The notes beneath the pieces were generated by a model. It searched no databases. It was not told the origin of the DNA and worked only from the letters and a program-made list of their open reading frames with translations. This document shows positions 32,675 to 40,367 of a DNA stretch of 64,000 nucleotides, in pieces. The stretch is from positions 248,001-312,000 of the forward strand of contig CBDCRZ010000003.1 of NCBI GenBank assembly GCA_965221135.1. Reading direction: 5' to 3'. Position numbers and translations under genes: made by a program. The DNA comes from Sansalvadorimonas sp965221135. GTDB lineage: Bacteria; Pseudomonadota; Gammaproteobacteria; Pseudomonadales; Endozoicomonadaceae. How positions within the stretch are numbered: position 1 is the first letter of the stretch; the number at the start of each line of letters is the position of its first letter.

Positions 32675-34003
32675 ATGAGAATGCAGACCATTAGAAGGCT
32701 GGGCTTAAAGCTGCGTTTAACAGCGGTGTTCGCTCTTCTATTATTCACCAGCCTCGCCCGCGCCGAACTGACCATTGAAATCACTCAGGGTAATGATGAG
32801 GCAGTACCCGTAGCGGTTGTGCCTTTTGCCTGGAATGGCTCAGGCGTATTGTCTGAAGATATTGCCGGCATTATTGCTAATGACCTGCGTCTTAGTGGGC
32901 AGTTTGCCCCCGTGCCCAGCAGTCAGTTTCTGGGTTTTCCTTCTAAGGCAAGCGAGGTTTTTTATGGCGACTGGCGTCGTCTTGGTGCGTCCTATCTGCT
33001 GATTGGGCAGGTGAAGGAAGAGGCTGAGGGGCGCTACCGGGTCAGTTACGAGATGTTTGATGTTCTGGGGCAGAAGTCTGTCATTAAGGGACAGGTCAGC
33101 GGCAACCGTAACCAGTTACGCTCCATTGCCCATAACATCAGTGACTCGGTCTACAAAAAGGTGACCGGTGTGCGGGGCGTGTTCTCGACCCGTCTCGTCT
33201 ATGTGGTTGCCAAGCGTCATGATGTCAACAACACCGACTATAAACTGGTGTATGCGGATATGGACGGACATCGTGCTACCACGATTCTGCAGTCCAAGGA
33301 GCCAATACTGGCCCCCAGCTGGTCTCCCGATGGTCGTAAGCTGGCTTATGTTTCTTTTGAAACAGGTCGTCCGGCTATTTATATTCACGATCTGGCTTCT
33401 GGTCAGCGAGAACGTATCAGCAGCTTCAAGGGTTTGAATAGTGCACCCAAGTGGTCTCCCGATGGAACCAAACTGGCTATGGTGCTTTCCAAAACAGGTA
33501 ATCCCGATATCTTTGTGCTGGATGTGGACTCCCGCTCACTGACTCAGGTGACCCGTCACTTTGCTATGGATAATGAGCCTGCCTGGATGCCCGATGGCAA
33601 AAGCCTGGTGTTTACCTCGAATCGTGGAGGCTCTGCACAGCTGTATCAGGTTGAACTGGCCAGCGGCAAAACCAAGCGTATTTCCTTTGAAGGGCGTTTC
33701 AATGCCCGTGCCAGAGTTTTTCCTGATGGCCGCAAGCTGGCGTTTATCCACAAGGGCAAGGGACAGGAAGCTTATAACGTGGCGATTCAAGAGCTGGATA
33801 CGGGTCGTACACGCACCCTGACGTCATCTCCTTTTGAAGATGCGCCCGATGTTTCCCCCAACGGCCGGATGCTGATCTATTCTGCTCAGGGTGGCGACCA
33901 GGGTGTTCTCGGTATTATCTCTGTTGATGGGCGTGTCAGTTTCCGTTTGCCTTCCACAGAAGGTGATGTGCGGGAGCCTGCCTGGTCACCATTTATTAAC
34001 TAA
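32675..34003 (+). CDS. tolB: Tol-Pal system beta-propeller protein TolB
   Basis: A 442-residue periplasmic protein. The ATG at 32675 follows GAGGG; an earlier in-frame start overlaps the tolA end. The signal peptide (LTAVFALLLFTSLARA) is followed by the N-terminal alpha/beta domain. A six-bladed propeller carries recurrent blades (APSWSPDGRKLAYVSFETGR, APKWSPDGTKLAMVLSKTGN, EPAWMPDGKSLVFTSNRGGS). It binds Pal, and its N-terminus signals to TolA. Confidence 0.96.
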   Translation: MRMQTIRRLGLKLRLTAVFALLLFTSLARAELTIEITQGNDEAVPVAVVPFAWNGSGVLSEDIAGIIANDLRLSGQFAPVPSSQFLGFPSKASEVFYGDWRRLGASYLLIGQVKEEAEGRYRVSYEMFDVLGQKSVIKGQVSGNRNQLRSIAHNISDSVYKKVTGVRGVFSTRLVYVVAKRHDVNNTDYKLVYADMDGHRATTILQSKEPILAPSWSPDGRKLAYVSFETGRPAIYIHDLASGQRERISSFKGLNSAPKWSPDGTKLAMVLSKTGNPDIFVLDVDSRSLTQVTRHFAMDNEPAWMPDGKSLVFTSNRGGSAQLYQVELASGKTKRISFEGRFNARARVFPDGRKLAFIHKGKGQEAYNVAIQELDTGRTRTLTSSPFEDAPDVSPNGRMLIYSAQGGDQGVLGIISVDGRVSFRLPSTEGDVREPAWSPFIN

Positions 34004-34165
34004 AGAATGTGATGATTGGCTGGTTAGTGAAGATCGCGCAGTGAAAGGCTTCCAGATCATTTGAACGCTGCATAAATAGAGTATCGGCGTTCTGGTTTGG
34101 TCGAGATAACTCTGTTACCTTAGTGCAAGTTTGCGTTATTTGAATCAATAATTCAGGAGTTGAAA

Positions 34166-34729
34166 ATGAAGTTTGCCAATGTGGCCAAGGGCCTTGTAAC
34201 TGGTCTTGCAGTAGTATGGCTGGCAGGTTGTGCTTCTAACAGCCAAACCTCTGGTTCCGGTACAGAAGGTTCTACTTCGGCTAAAACGGTAAAGCCGGCA
34301 GCTGTTTCCAAGCCTATCGTTGATCCAGCCGTACAGGCTGTTCTGGATTCTGGCAAGGTTAATGGTTCAGCCACTCAGGTTGCTGCTTTGCTGAATGATA
34401 AAACAGTTCACTTTGCTTACGATAGCGACAAACTGAGCAATGATGATATCCAGGTTCTGGACGTGCAGGCTGCTTACCTGACCAGCTCTGTGGGCATGAG
34501 CGAGAAGCTGGTTATCCAGGGTCACACTGATGAACGCGGTACCCGTACTTATAACCTGGCTCTGGGCGAGCGTCGTGCCAAGGCCGTTAAGAACTACCTG
34601 TCACTGAAAGGCGTAGCACCTTCCCGTATCGAAGTTATCAGCTACGGTTTCGAGAAGCCTGTTGATCCTGCGCATAATGAAGCCGCCTGGGCCAAGAATC
34701 GTCGCGCTATTATTGTTGCTGGCGAGTAA
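34166..34729 (+). CDS. pal: Peptidoglycan-associated lipoprotein Pal
   Basis: A 187-residue lipoprotein. The ATG at 34166 follows AGGAG. The lipobox is LAGC near residue 22. The OmpA-like domain includes VHFAYDSDKLSNDD, IQGHTDERGTRTYNLALGER and NRRAIIV, with the Asp and Arg that bind diaminopimelate in peptidoglycan. It anchors the outer membrane to the cell wall and cycles with TolB and TolA. Confidence 0.97.
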   Translation: MKFANVAKGLVTGLAVVWLAGCASNSQTSGSGTEGSTSAKTVKPAAVSKPIVDPAVQAVLDSGKVNGSATQVAALLNDKTVHFAYDSDKLSNDDIQVLDVQAAYLTSSVGMSEKLVIQGHTDERGTRTYNLALGERRAKAVKNYLSLKGVAPSRIEVISYGFEKPVDPAHNEAAWAKNRRAIIVAGE

Positions 34730-34735
34730 TTGCAT

Positions 34736-35563
34736 ATGGCAGCAAGGAACGCTTTTGTAGGACTGGCGCTTTCTGTTTGTGCAGCAGGCTCCGTGGCGAA
34801 TTCCCCTATACCTGTCGTTAGTGCTGCCCAGTCTTCACCGGGTAATGCGGCACAGGCAACCTACTCACAGGCCGTCTCCGCAGCTCCTGGACAGCAGGTG
34901 TCTGCTGTCCAGGCCGCTCCTGCCATGCTGTTAAATCAGATGGAAACCATGCAGCAGGAAGTTATGGAGTTGCGTGGATTGGTGGAGGAGCAGGCTAATG
35001 CGATTGACCGTCTGGAAAAAGAGAATCGTGACCGGTATCTGGATCTGGATCGTCGAATCAGCCAGTTGGCTGCAGGAGGTAGTAGCAGCACGTCTGTGAA
35101 AGTACCGGGTGTGTCTTCTGGTTCGTCAGCAACACAGTTGCCTGCAGTGATTGGTGAAGTGACAGCAGGTTCTGCTCAGTCAGGGGCGTCTGGTGAAGCA
35201 CTTTATCAGGATGCATTTCAGCTTATTCGGGATCGCAAATTTCCTGAAGCTGTAGCTGGGTTGAAGAAATATATTTCTGAACACCCTACAGGGGATTACG
35301 TCGACAATGCGCAATACTGGCTTGGGGAAGTTCATCTGGCTCAGGGCGATTTGGGCGAGGCAGAAGCCGCGTTTCTTCGGCTGATTAAGAAGTACCCTCT
35401 CAGCAGCAAAATTGACGATGCGACCTATAAGCTTGGTCAGGTCTATGACCGTCAGGGTAAGACTGCCAAGGCAAAGTCTTTCCTGAAGAAAACCATTAAG
35501 GATTTCCCTGGTAGTTCAGCCGCTCGTTTGGCTGATGTGTACCTCAGAAACCTGAAAGGTTGA
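34736..35563 (+). CDS. cpoB: Cell division coordinator CpoB (YbgF)
   Basis: A 275-residue periplasmic protein. The ATG at 34736 is 6 bp after the pal stop. The signal peptide (VGLALSVCAAGSVA) is followed by an N-terminal trimerising coiled coil (QMETMQQEVMELRGLVEEQA). A Ser/Gly linker leads to C-terminal TPR repeats (ALYQDAFQLIRDRKFPEAVA, YVDNAQYWLGEVHLAQGDLG). It links peptidoglycan synthesis with Tol-driven constriction. Confidence 0.94.
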   Translation: MAARNAFVGLALSVCAAGSVANSPIPVVSAAQSSPGNAAQATYSQAVSAAPGQQVSAVQAAPAMLLNQMETMQQEVMELRGLVEEQANAIDRLEKENRDRYLDLDRRISQLAAGGSSSTSVKVPGVSSGSSATQLPAVIGEVTAGSAQSGASGEALYQDAFQLIRDRKFPEAVAGLKKYISEHPTGDYVDNAQYWLGEVHLAQGDLGEAEAAFLRLIKKYPLSSKIDDATYKLGQVYDRQGKTAKAKSFLKKTIKDFPGSSAARLADVYLRNLKG

Positions 35564-35655
35564 TGGTTGCGCAGCCACCTGTACTGAAGTTGCAGGAGTA
35601 TGTTACGGGAGTGTCTCCGTGAGCGATATCGCCCCTGTTTCGGTAAGCCACAGGG

Positions 35656-35683
35656 TTGCGCAGACCAATTAATTCTGTAAGAT
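35656..35683 (+). promoter_or_regulatory. Promoter of the tRNA-Lys cluster
   Basis: TTGCGC (35656-35661), a 16-bp spacer and TAAGAT (35678-35683) are followed by a GC-rich discriminator (ACGCCTCGC), typical of stringently controlled stable-RNA promoters. Confidence 0.6.
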
Positions 35684-35775
35684 ACGCCTCGCTCTCGGAC
35701 GCAAATTTCGGGGGCGAAGCTGTTTGGCAGGTATGGAAAGAAAGTCCATAACTGCTGTTAGATAGTTTGATGTTT

Positions 35776-35851
35776 GGGTCGTTAGCTCAGTTGGTAGAGC
35801 AGTTGGCTTTTAACCAATTGGTCGTAGGTTCGAATCCTACACGACCCACCA
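35776..35851 (+). tRNA. tRNA-Lys (TTT anticodon), copy 1
   Basis: A 76-nt tRNA with encoded CCA. The acceptor stem GGGTCGT / ACGACCC, D-loop TAGCTCAGTTGGTAGAGC, anticodon loop CTTTTAA (anticodon TTT at 35809-35811) and T-loop GGTTCGAATCC are all present. Close to E. coli tRNA-Lys. Confidence 0.98.
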
Positions 35852-35893
35852 CTTTCCTTTCTTTAATCTGTTCCCAGATTACCAGCGTTATAT

Positions 35894-35969
35894 GGGTCGT
35901 TAGCTCAGTTGGTAGAGCAGTTGGCTTTTAACCAATTGGTCGTAGGTTCGAATCCTACACGACCCACCA
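35894..35969 (+). tRNA. tRNA-Lys (TTT anticodon), copy 2
   Basis: Identical to copy 1 and separated from it by a 42-nt spacer that is repeated unchanged before copy 3. Confidence 0.98.
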
Positions 35970-36011
35970 CTTTCCTTTCTTTAATCTGTTCCCAGATTAC
36001 CAGCGTTATAT

Positions 36012-36087
36012 GGGTCGTTAGCTCAGTTGGTAGAGCAGTTGGCTTTTAACCAATTGGTCGTAGGTTCGAATCCTACACGACCCACCA
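36012..36087 (+). tRNA. tRNA-Lys (TTT anticodon), copy 3
   Basis: Identical to copies 1 and 2, at an exact 118-bp period. The downstream flank diverges after a few bases. Confidence 0.98.
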
Positions 36088-36170
36088 TTTTCCACCCTCT
36101 GTTCCTATGTGCTTTCCCCGTTAATTTTTCTGGTGGGGTGCCTCTGTATGAAGTCAATCAGGTTGCTTTT

Positions 36171-38009
36171 CTAATCTTCTTTGATCTCCCGGGTTAAGCA
36201 TCGTTTGTACAGGTTATACGCTGATTTGCCCAGGTAATAAACACCTGCCTGAGCAATGGGAATCATGTGCGGAATAAAATAAAAGACCCCCCACAATATG
36301 ACAACGTTTACCGCATACTCCATTAGGGTCGGTACATAGCCGACTATTGGAGCCTGTGCTTCTGTCACTCCGTCCGGCATGGTGCAATTAACTCCGGTTC
36401 CATTGCTGCCAATGGTCACGTTGGCAATACTGGTTATCAGAAAGATCTCCATATTCCTGCCAACTATTGTATAGGTTGTCCAGAAGCCAAGCCCTGCCAA
36501 AGTAATCAGTCCGTGCAGGGTATATCTTTTGTCCCTCTTTAAAATAAGATTTTCCCCCACTTCAACAATGTCTGCGGTAAGGGGCAGGCTTTTGTCAGTC
36601 CAGATTTGTTTCCCGTCCAGGCGTATAAACTCTCTGATTATTTTTTGGCGGACATCAGCAGGGATTGTAATGATCTTGTCTGCAAATTCCCTGACCATGG
36701 GGTCAGTCAGTATGCATATCCTTTCGCTACTGGGTGTATCTATATAGAAGCAATTCTCATCCTTGCAGATATGCCGTACGGTATGAGCAGTTATTAGGTT
36801 GCCAATTTTTGTCAGGCTTACTTTGAGAAATGCATTCATCATTAGAGGGCAAACGAGAACAGCGGCTCTCATGATGCTGGGAATATAGTGGCGATCACCA
36901 ATTTCATAAGTCACTGCCCGGCCACTCATCTGTCCTTGTGTATGACACTCTTCCGATCCAATTACGATGGTCGCAATGGCATCCTGGCTGGGGTATGTAG
37001 TAATAACATAGGCTGCTCCCATGTAGGCTGCCCAGGACATAACTACATTGAGAACATCTGCCAATTTTGTCAGTGACTGCCCGATACTGATCCATTTTTT
37101 CTTGTCCTGTGCGGTGGTGGGATGCTCTTTGGGATCAATACCATTCGCCTTTAACCAGATATCAACCACATTCAGAACGATGCGCTTGTGTTCATCTTTC
37201 AGATATCCGAATTCCGTCACCAACGATTCAGAAATATCGGGGTAAGACTCTGAATCTACAGGGGTATCCTGTACATCAATAGCCTCTGAACCGGACACTC
37301 TTTCGATACCATCAAGATGTATGGCGACATTCTCCTCAAACGCGATGCTTTCATCGGGAGGTCCGCTATCCACTCCTTTTGGATTTTGTTCTACCACCAC
37401 ACCAACCACAGGCTCTTCTGTTATACCGCTATTTTCTTCTGGTGGGGCATCCTGTGCTGGAGAAAGGTTCATGCTGTTAAAGCTATCCACCAGATCGTCT
37501 TCATAAGATCCTCCCCTGAGCTGCCGACGCCTGAGTTCCGATGTCTCATCTTCATCAAGGGCCGTGGGAGCCGCGACCTTCGGACTGTATTTACCTTTTT
37601 CAGCGGGTTGTTTTATTCCATCACTCAAATACCCCGAGTCTGCCTTAACCAATCTGGGGGATGAGTCAGGGGATGACTGACAAAAGGACTCATTGCATGA
37701 TGATGCGGAATCTAACCTTTCGAGCAGCGGACTATTCTTGTATGGCCTGAGTGTATCTATATCCTGATTGGCTCTGGTGTCCTGAACAGAAAACAAAATC
37801 CCCGCCCTGGAAATACGAGGCTTCTCTTTTCTGATGCGACTTTTCCCGACAGCTCTCTCACTGAGTCTGGATAGTTCATGCAAATTGGGGAGGGAAGGTG
37901 ATTTTAAAGGGTTGTCGGAGCCAGCTATAGCCGACGTAGACACCAGAAGAAGAGCCAGACTGCATTGCAATCGCCTCTTCGTTCGATGCTTCAGTATAAG
38001 AGTCAGCAT
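36171..38009 (-). CDS. Unrecognised exported multi-pass membrane protein
   Basis: A 612-residue protein when started at 38009, where a basic n-region and hydrophobic stretch (RLQCSLALLLVSTSAIAG) make a signal peptide. The frame continues upstream to 38117 but without signal-like sequence. Residues ~30-300 are polar, Ser/Glu/Pro-rich and probably disordered. The C-terminal half has about five hydrophobic helices (VLNVVMSWAAYMGAAYVIT, AVLVCPLMMNAFLKVSL, LHGLITLAGLGFWTTYTIVG, YAVNVVILWGVFYFIPHM) with a Cys-bearing loop (HICKDENCFYID). No family was recognised. It sits between the tRNA-Lys cluster and nadA, positions that are close together in pseudomonads, so it is probably an insertion. Confidence 0.6.
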   Translation of the reverse strand: MLTLILKHRTKRRLQCSLALLLVSTSAIAGSDNPLKSPSLPNLHELSRLSERAVGKSRIRKEKPRISRAGILFSVQDTRANQDIDTLRPYKNSPLLERLDSASSCNESFCQSSPDSSPRLVKADSGYLSDGIKQPAEKGKYSPKVAAPTALDEDETSELRRRQLRGGSYEDDLVDSFNSMNLSPAQDAPPEENSGITEEPVVGVVVEQNPKGVDSGPPDESIAFEENVAIHLDGIERVSGSEAIDVQDTPVDSESYPDISESLVTEFGYLKDEHKRIVLNVVDIWLKANGIDPKEHPTTAQDKKKWISIGQSLTKLADVLNVVMSWAAYMGAAYVITTYPSQDAIATIVIGSEECHTQGQMSGRAVTYEIGDRHYIPSIMRAAVLVCPLMMNAFLKVSLTKIGNLITAHTVRHICKDENCFYIDTPSSERICILTDPMVREFADKIITIPADVRQKIIREFIRLDGKQIWTDKSLPLTADIVEVGENLILKRDKRYTLHGLITLAGLGFWTTYTIVGRNMEIFLITSIANVTIGSNGTGVNCTMPDGVTEAQAPIVGYVPTLMEYAVNVVILWGVFYFIPHMIPIAQAGVYYLGKSAYNLYKRCLTREIKED

Positions 38010-38379
38010 AAGCAACTGCCCTTGTTCCACCTCTTGTTTGTACCGCTCTGATAGCTGGATCGAAAGGGGAGTAGGGGTGAAACTTAATCTTACAATTTTG
38101 ACGTTTCGTACGTGCATTGACCGATAATGAGATTATCTGCTTTTCAGCATATTGCCAGTAGAGGGGTTGCGAACTGCCTCCAAAACTCTCTGCTTCTACT
38201 TTATTCCTTACTTTCTTTCTTACGTTCTTTTTACTCTTCCCTTTCCTTGCGTATACACCTCTTGATATATCGGCTTTGATATGTCTGGTAGCTATGAAGC
38301 TTTTGTGAAAGCTTTTCGGGTTCCATGCTAAAATTCGTCCCCCTCCGTTTTTGGAGTGGCGGTTTATCATTTTTTTGTC

Positions 38380-38393
38380 TCCGGTTAACCGGA
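38380..38393. promoter_or_regulatory. 14-bp palindrome in the nadA leader
   Basis: TCCGGTTAACCGGA is a perfect palindrome ending 28 bp before the nadA start codon. A -10-like TAAAAT lies near 38328. It is a candidate operator or small hairpin. Confidence 0.45.
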
Positions 38394-38420
38394 AAGAATG
38401 ACGAGAGTAATAGAATTAGC

Positions 38421-39470
38421 ATGACGCAAGTACAGGACAGAAGTTTTGTTCGCCAGCACCTGGCCAGCCTTGATGCACGGGTCAAACCGGTAGAGGGTGA
38501 CCCTGAGCAGTTGAAAGCTCGTATCCGTGAACTGCTCGTGGAAAGAGACGCCGTCATGCTGGCGCACTACTACACGGCTCCTTCTCTGCAGGCATTGGCT
38601 GAAGAGACCGGCGGTTGTGTGGCGGACTCCCTTGAAATGGCTCGCTTTGGTGCAGCCCATCCTGGCAAGGCTATGGTTGTCGCCGGTGTAAAGTTTATGG
38701 GCGAAACCGCGAAGATTCTCAGTCCTGAGAAAACGATTTTAATGCCTGATCGGGAAGCGACCTGCTCTTTGGATCTGGGTTGCCCTGAAGAGGAATTCAC
38801 CGCTTTCTGTGACAGCCATCCTGATCGCACAGTTGTTGTTTATGCCAATACATCTGCAGCTGTTAAAGCCCGTGCAGATTGGGTTGTCACTTCCGGTTGT
38901 GCTTTGGAGATTGTTGATGACCTGACTGCCAATGGTGAGAAAATCATCTGGGCACCAGACAAGTATCTTGGAAGCTATATCCAGAAGCAGACAGGTGCGG
39001 ATATGCTGTTATGGGACAGCGCCTGCATTGTTCATGAAGAGTTCAAAGCCAAGGGTATTCTGGACCTGAAAAAGGTTCACCCGGAAGCCGCTGTACTGGT
39101 TCACCCGGAGTCCCCTGATGCCGTTGTGGAAGTGGCTGACGCTGTCGGTTCTACAAGCCGCCTGATTCAGGCAGCCTCCACTATGGATAACGATACTTTT
39201 ATCGTGGCGACTGATAAGGCTATTTTCTACAAGATGCAGCAGCTGGCAGGCCCGGAGAAAACCCTGCTGGAAGCGCCTACCGGTGGTAACGGTGCTGCCT
39301 GTCGTAGCTGTGCACACTGCCCCTGGATGGCTCTGAACTCCCTGCAGGGCGTTGTCAATGCTCTGGAAAACAATGCAGGTGTCGTGGAAGTGCCTGAAGA
39401 TGTACGTTTAAAAGCGGTACGACCTCTGCAAAGGATGCTGAATTTCACTCAACAGCAGCCTGAAGCTTAA
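38421..39470 (+). CDS. nadA: Quinolinate synthase
   Basis: A 349-residue [4Fe-4S] enzyme that condenses iminoaspartate with dihydroxyacetone phosphate in de novo NAD synthesis. The ATG at 38421 is preferred, since the sequence upstream of it is not conserved protein. The family blocks VMLAHYYTAPSLQALAEETG, FMGETAKILSPEKTILMPD, EATCSLDLGCP, VVTSGCALEIVD and the C-terminal cluster motif AACRSCAHCPWMALN supply the cluster cysteines. No nadB or nadC is adjacent. Confidence 0.97.
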   Translation: MTQVQDRSFVRQHLASLDARVKPVEGDPEQLKARIRELLVERDAVMLAHYYTAPSLQALAEETGGCVADSLEMARFGAAHPGKAMVVAGVKFMGETAKILSPEKTILMPDREATCSLDLGCPEEEFTAFCDSHPDRTVVVYANTSAAVKARADWVVTSGCALEIVDDLTANGEKIIWAPDKYLGSYIQKQTGADMLLWDSACIVHEEFKAKGILDLKKVHPEAAVLVHPESPDAVVEVADAVGSTSRLIQAASTMDNDTFIVATDKAIFYKMQQLAGPEKTLLEAPTGGNGAACRSCAHCPWMALNSLQGVVNALENNAGVVEVPEDVRLKAVRPLQRMLNFTQQQPEA

Positions 39471-39662
39471 TGACTGCCATCATATGAGTGTCTTTTAGCG
39501 GTATATGGCCAGCCATGGGAGAATGCTCAGGGCAGGCCACGGTATGGGGGTTGGTATGGGTAAGCTATTAGCGGTCGTAACTTATCTCTGAAAGGGATGG
39601 TTTGCCATTAAGCGTTGCCGTAATCTTTTCCTCTACGATCAACTCTCAGTAATGGAACTGTT

Positions 39663-40184
39663 ATGACATCACCTGCATCTGCCCCGTCAGCCGACCTGGA
39701 AAAGCGCGTCACTGTGTTGGTGGATGTGCAGAACATCTATTACACCACCCGTCAGATCCATGGCTGCAATTTTGATTTCAATGTGTTCTGGAAGAAAGCT
39801 ACGGCAGGCCGGAAGCTAGTGAAGGCTATCGCTTTTGCTATTGATCGTGGGGATGCCAAACAGCAGCAGTTCCAGAATATTCTTCGGGCTATTGGTTTTG
39901 AGGTGAAGCTGAAACCTTATATCCAAAGGTCGGATGGTTCTGCGAAAGGGGATTGGGATGTCGGCATTACCCTGGATGCTGTGGAGCATGGGCAGGACAG
40001 TGATGTCGTAGTTCTGGCTTCCGGGGATGGTGATTTCGATATGCTGGCGACCTACCTGCGGCAGAAGCAGAATGCCGAAGTTGAGGTGTATGGTGTTCGG
40101 GCACTGTCGGCTGTCTCTTTAATCACCGCCGCCACTCGCTTTTACCCGATAGAAGGGGATTTGCTCCTGTCTCGTCGCTCGTAG
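39663..40184 (+). CDS. NYN-domain (LabA/DUF88-type) putative RNase
   Basis: A 173-residue protein of the NYN PIN-like nuclease superfamily. Acidic active-site residues lie in VTVLVDVQNIYYTTRQ, KGDWDVGITLDAVEH and VVLASGDGDFDMLATYL. The C-terminal RALSAVSLITAATRFYPI completes the Rossmann-like fold. It probably cleaves RNA with metal help; the substrate is unknown. The ATG follows GGAACTGTT. A truncated second copy lies 3.5 kb downstream. Its 3' end touches a fragment of the palindromic element. Confidence 0.9.
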   Translation: MTSPASAPSADLEKRVTVLVDVQNIYYTTRQIHGCNFDFNVFWKKATAGRKLVKAIAFAIDRGDAKQQQFQNILRAIGFEVKLKPYIQRSDGSAKGDWDVGITLDAVEHGQDSDVVVLASGDGDFDMLATYLRQKQNAEVEVYGVRALSAVSLITAATRFYPIEGDLLLSRRS

Positions 40185-40192
40185 TGGGCGTC

Positions 40193-40213
40193 TATTCTCG
40201 ATCAGGCTCCTGG
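40193..40213 (+). repeat. Solo end of the palindromic element
   Basis: CTATTCTCGATCAGGCTCCTGG matches the right end of the 48241-48403 element with one difference in 22 bases. It lies 10 bp after the NYN stop codon. Confidence 0.7.
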
Positions 40214-40367
40214 TGCACCTTCTTTCTTTATCTGAGCAATCAAATCTCGAATTGATAAATTCAGCCTCAATAAATTATCACAATCCCTCGGTTCTGATTT
40301 CGTTCTTGCGGACCCTTATCTGTTGCTAAGCTCAACAGAATGCAGATTTTCGCAAGGACGCAGAATC

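Noticed and set aside
35776..36087. Regularly spaced identical units resembling a CRISPR array
   Set aside because: The repeated unit is a complete tRNA-Lys with identical spacers; there is no cas gene.
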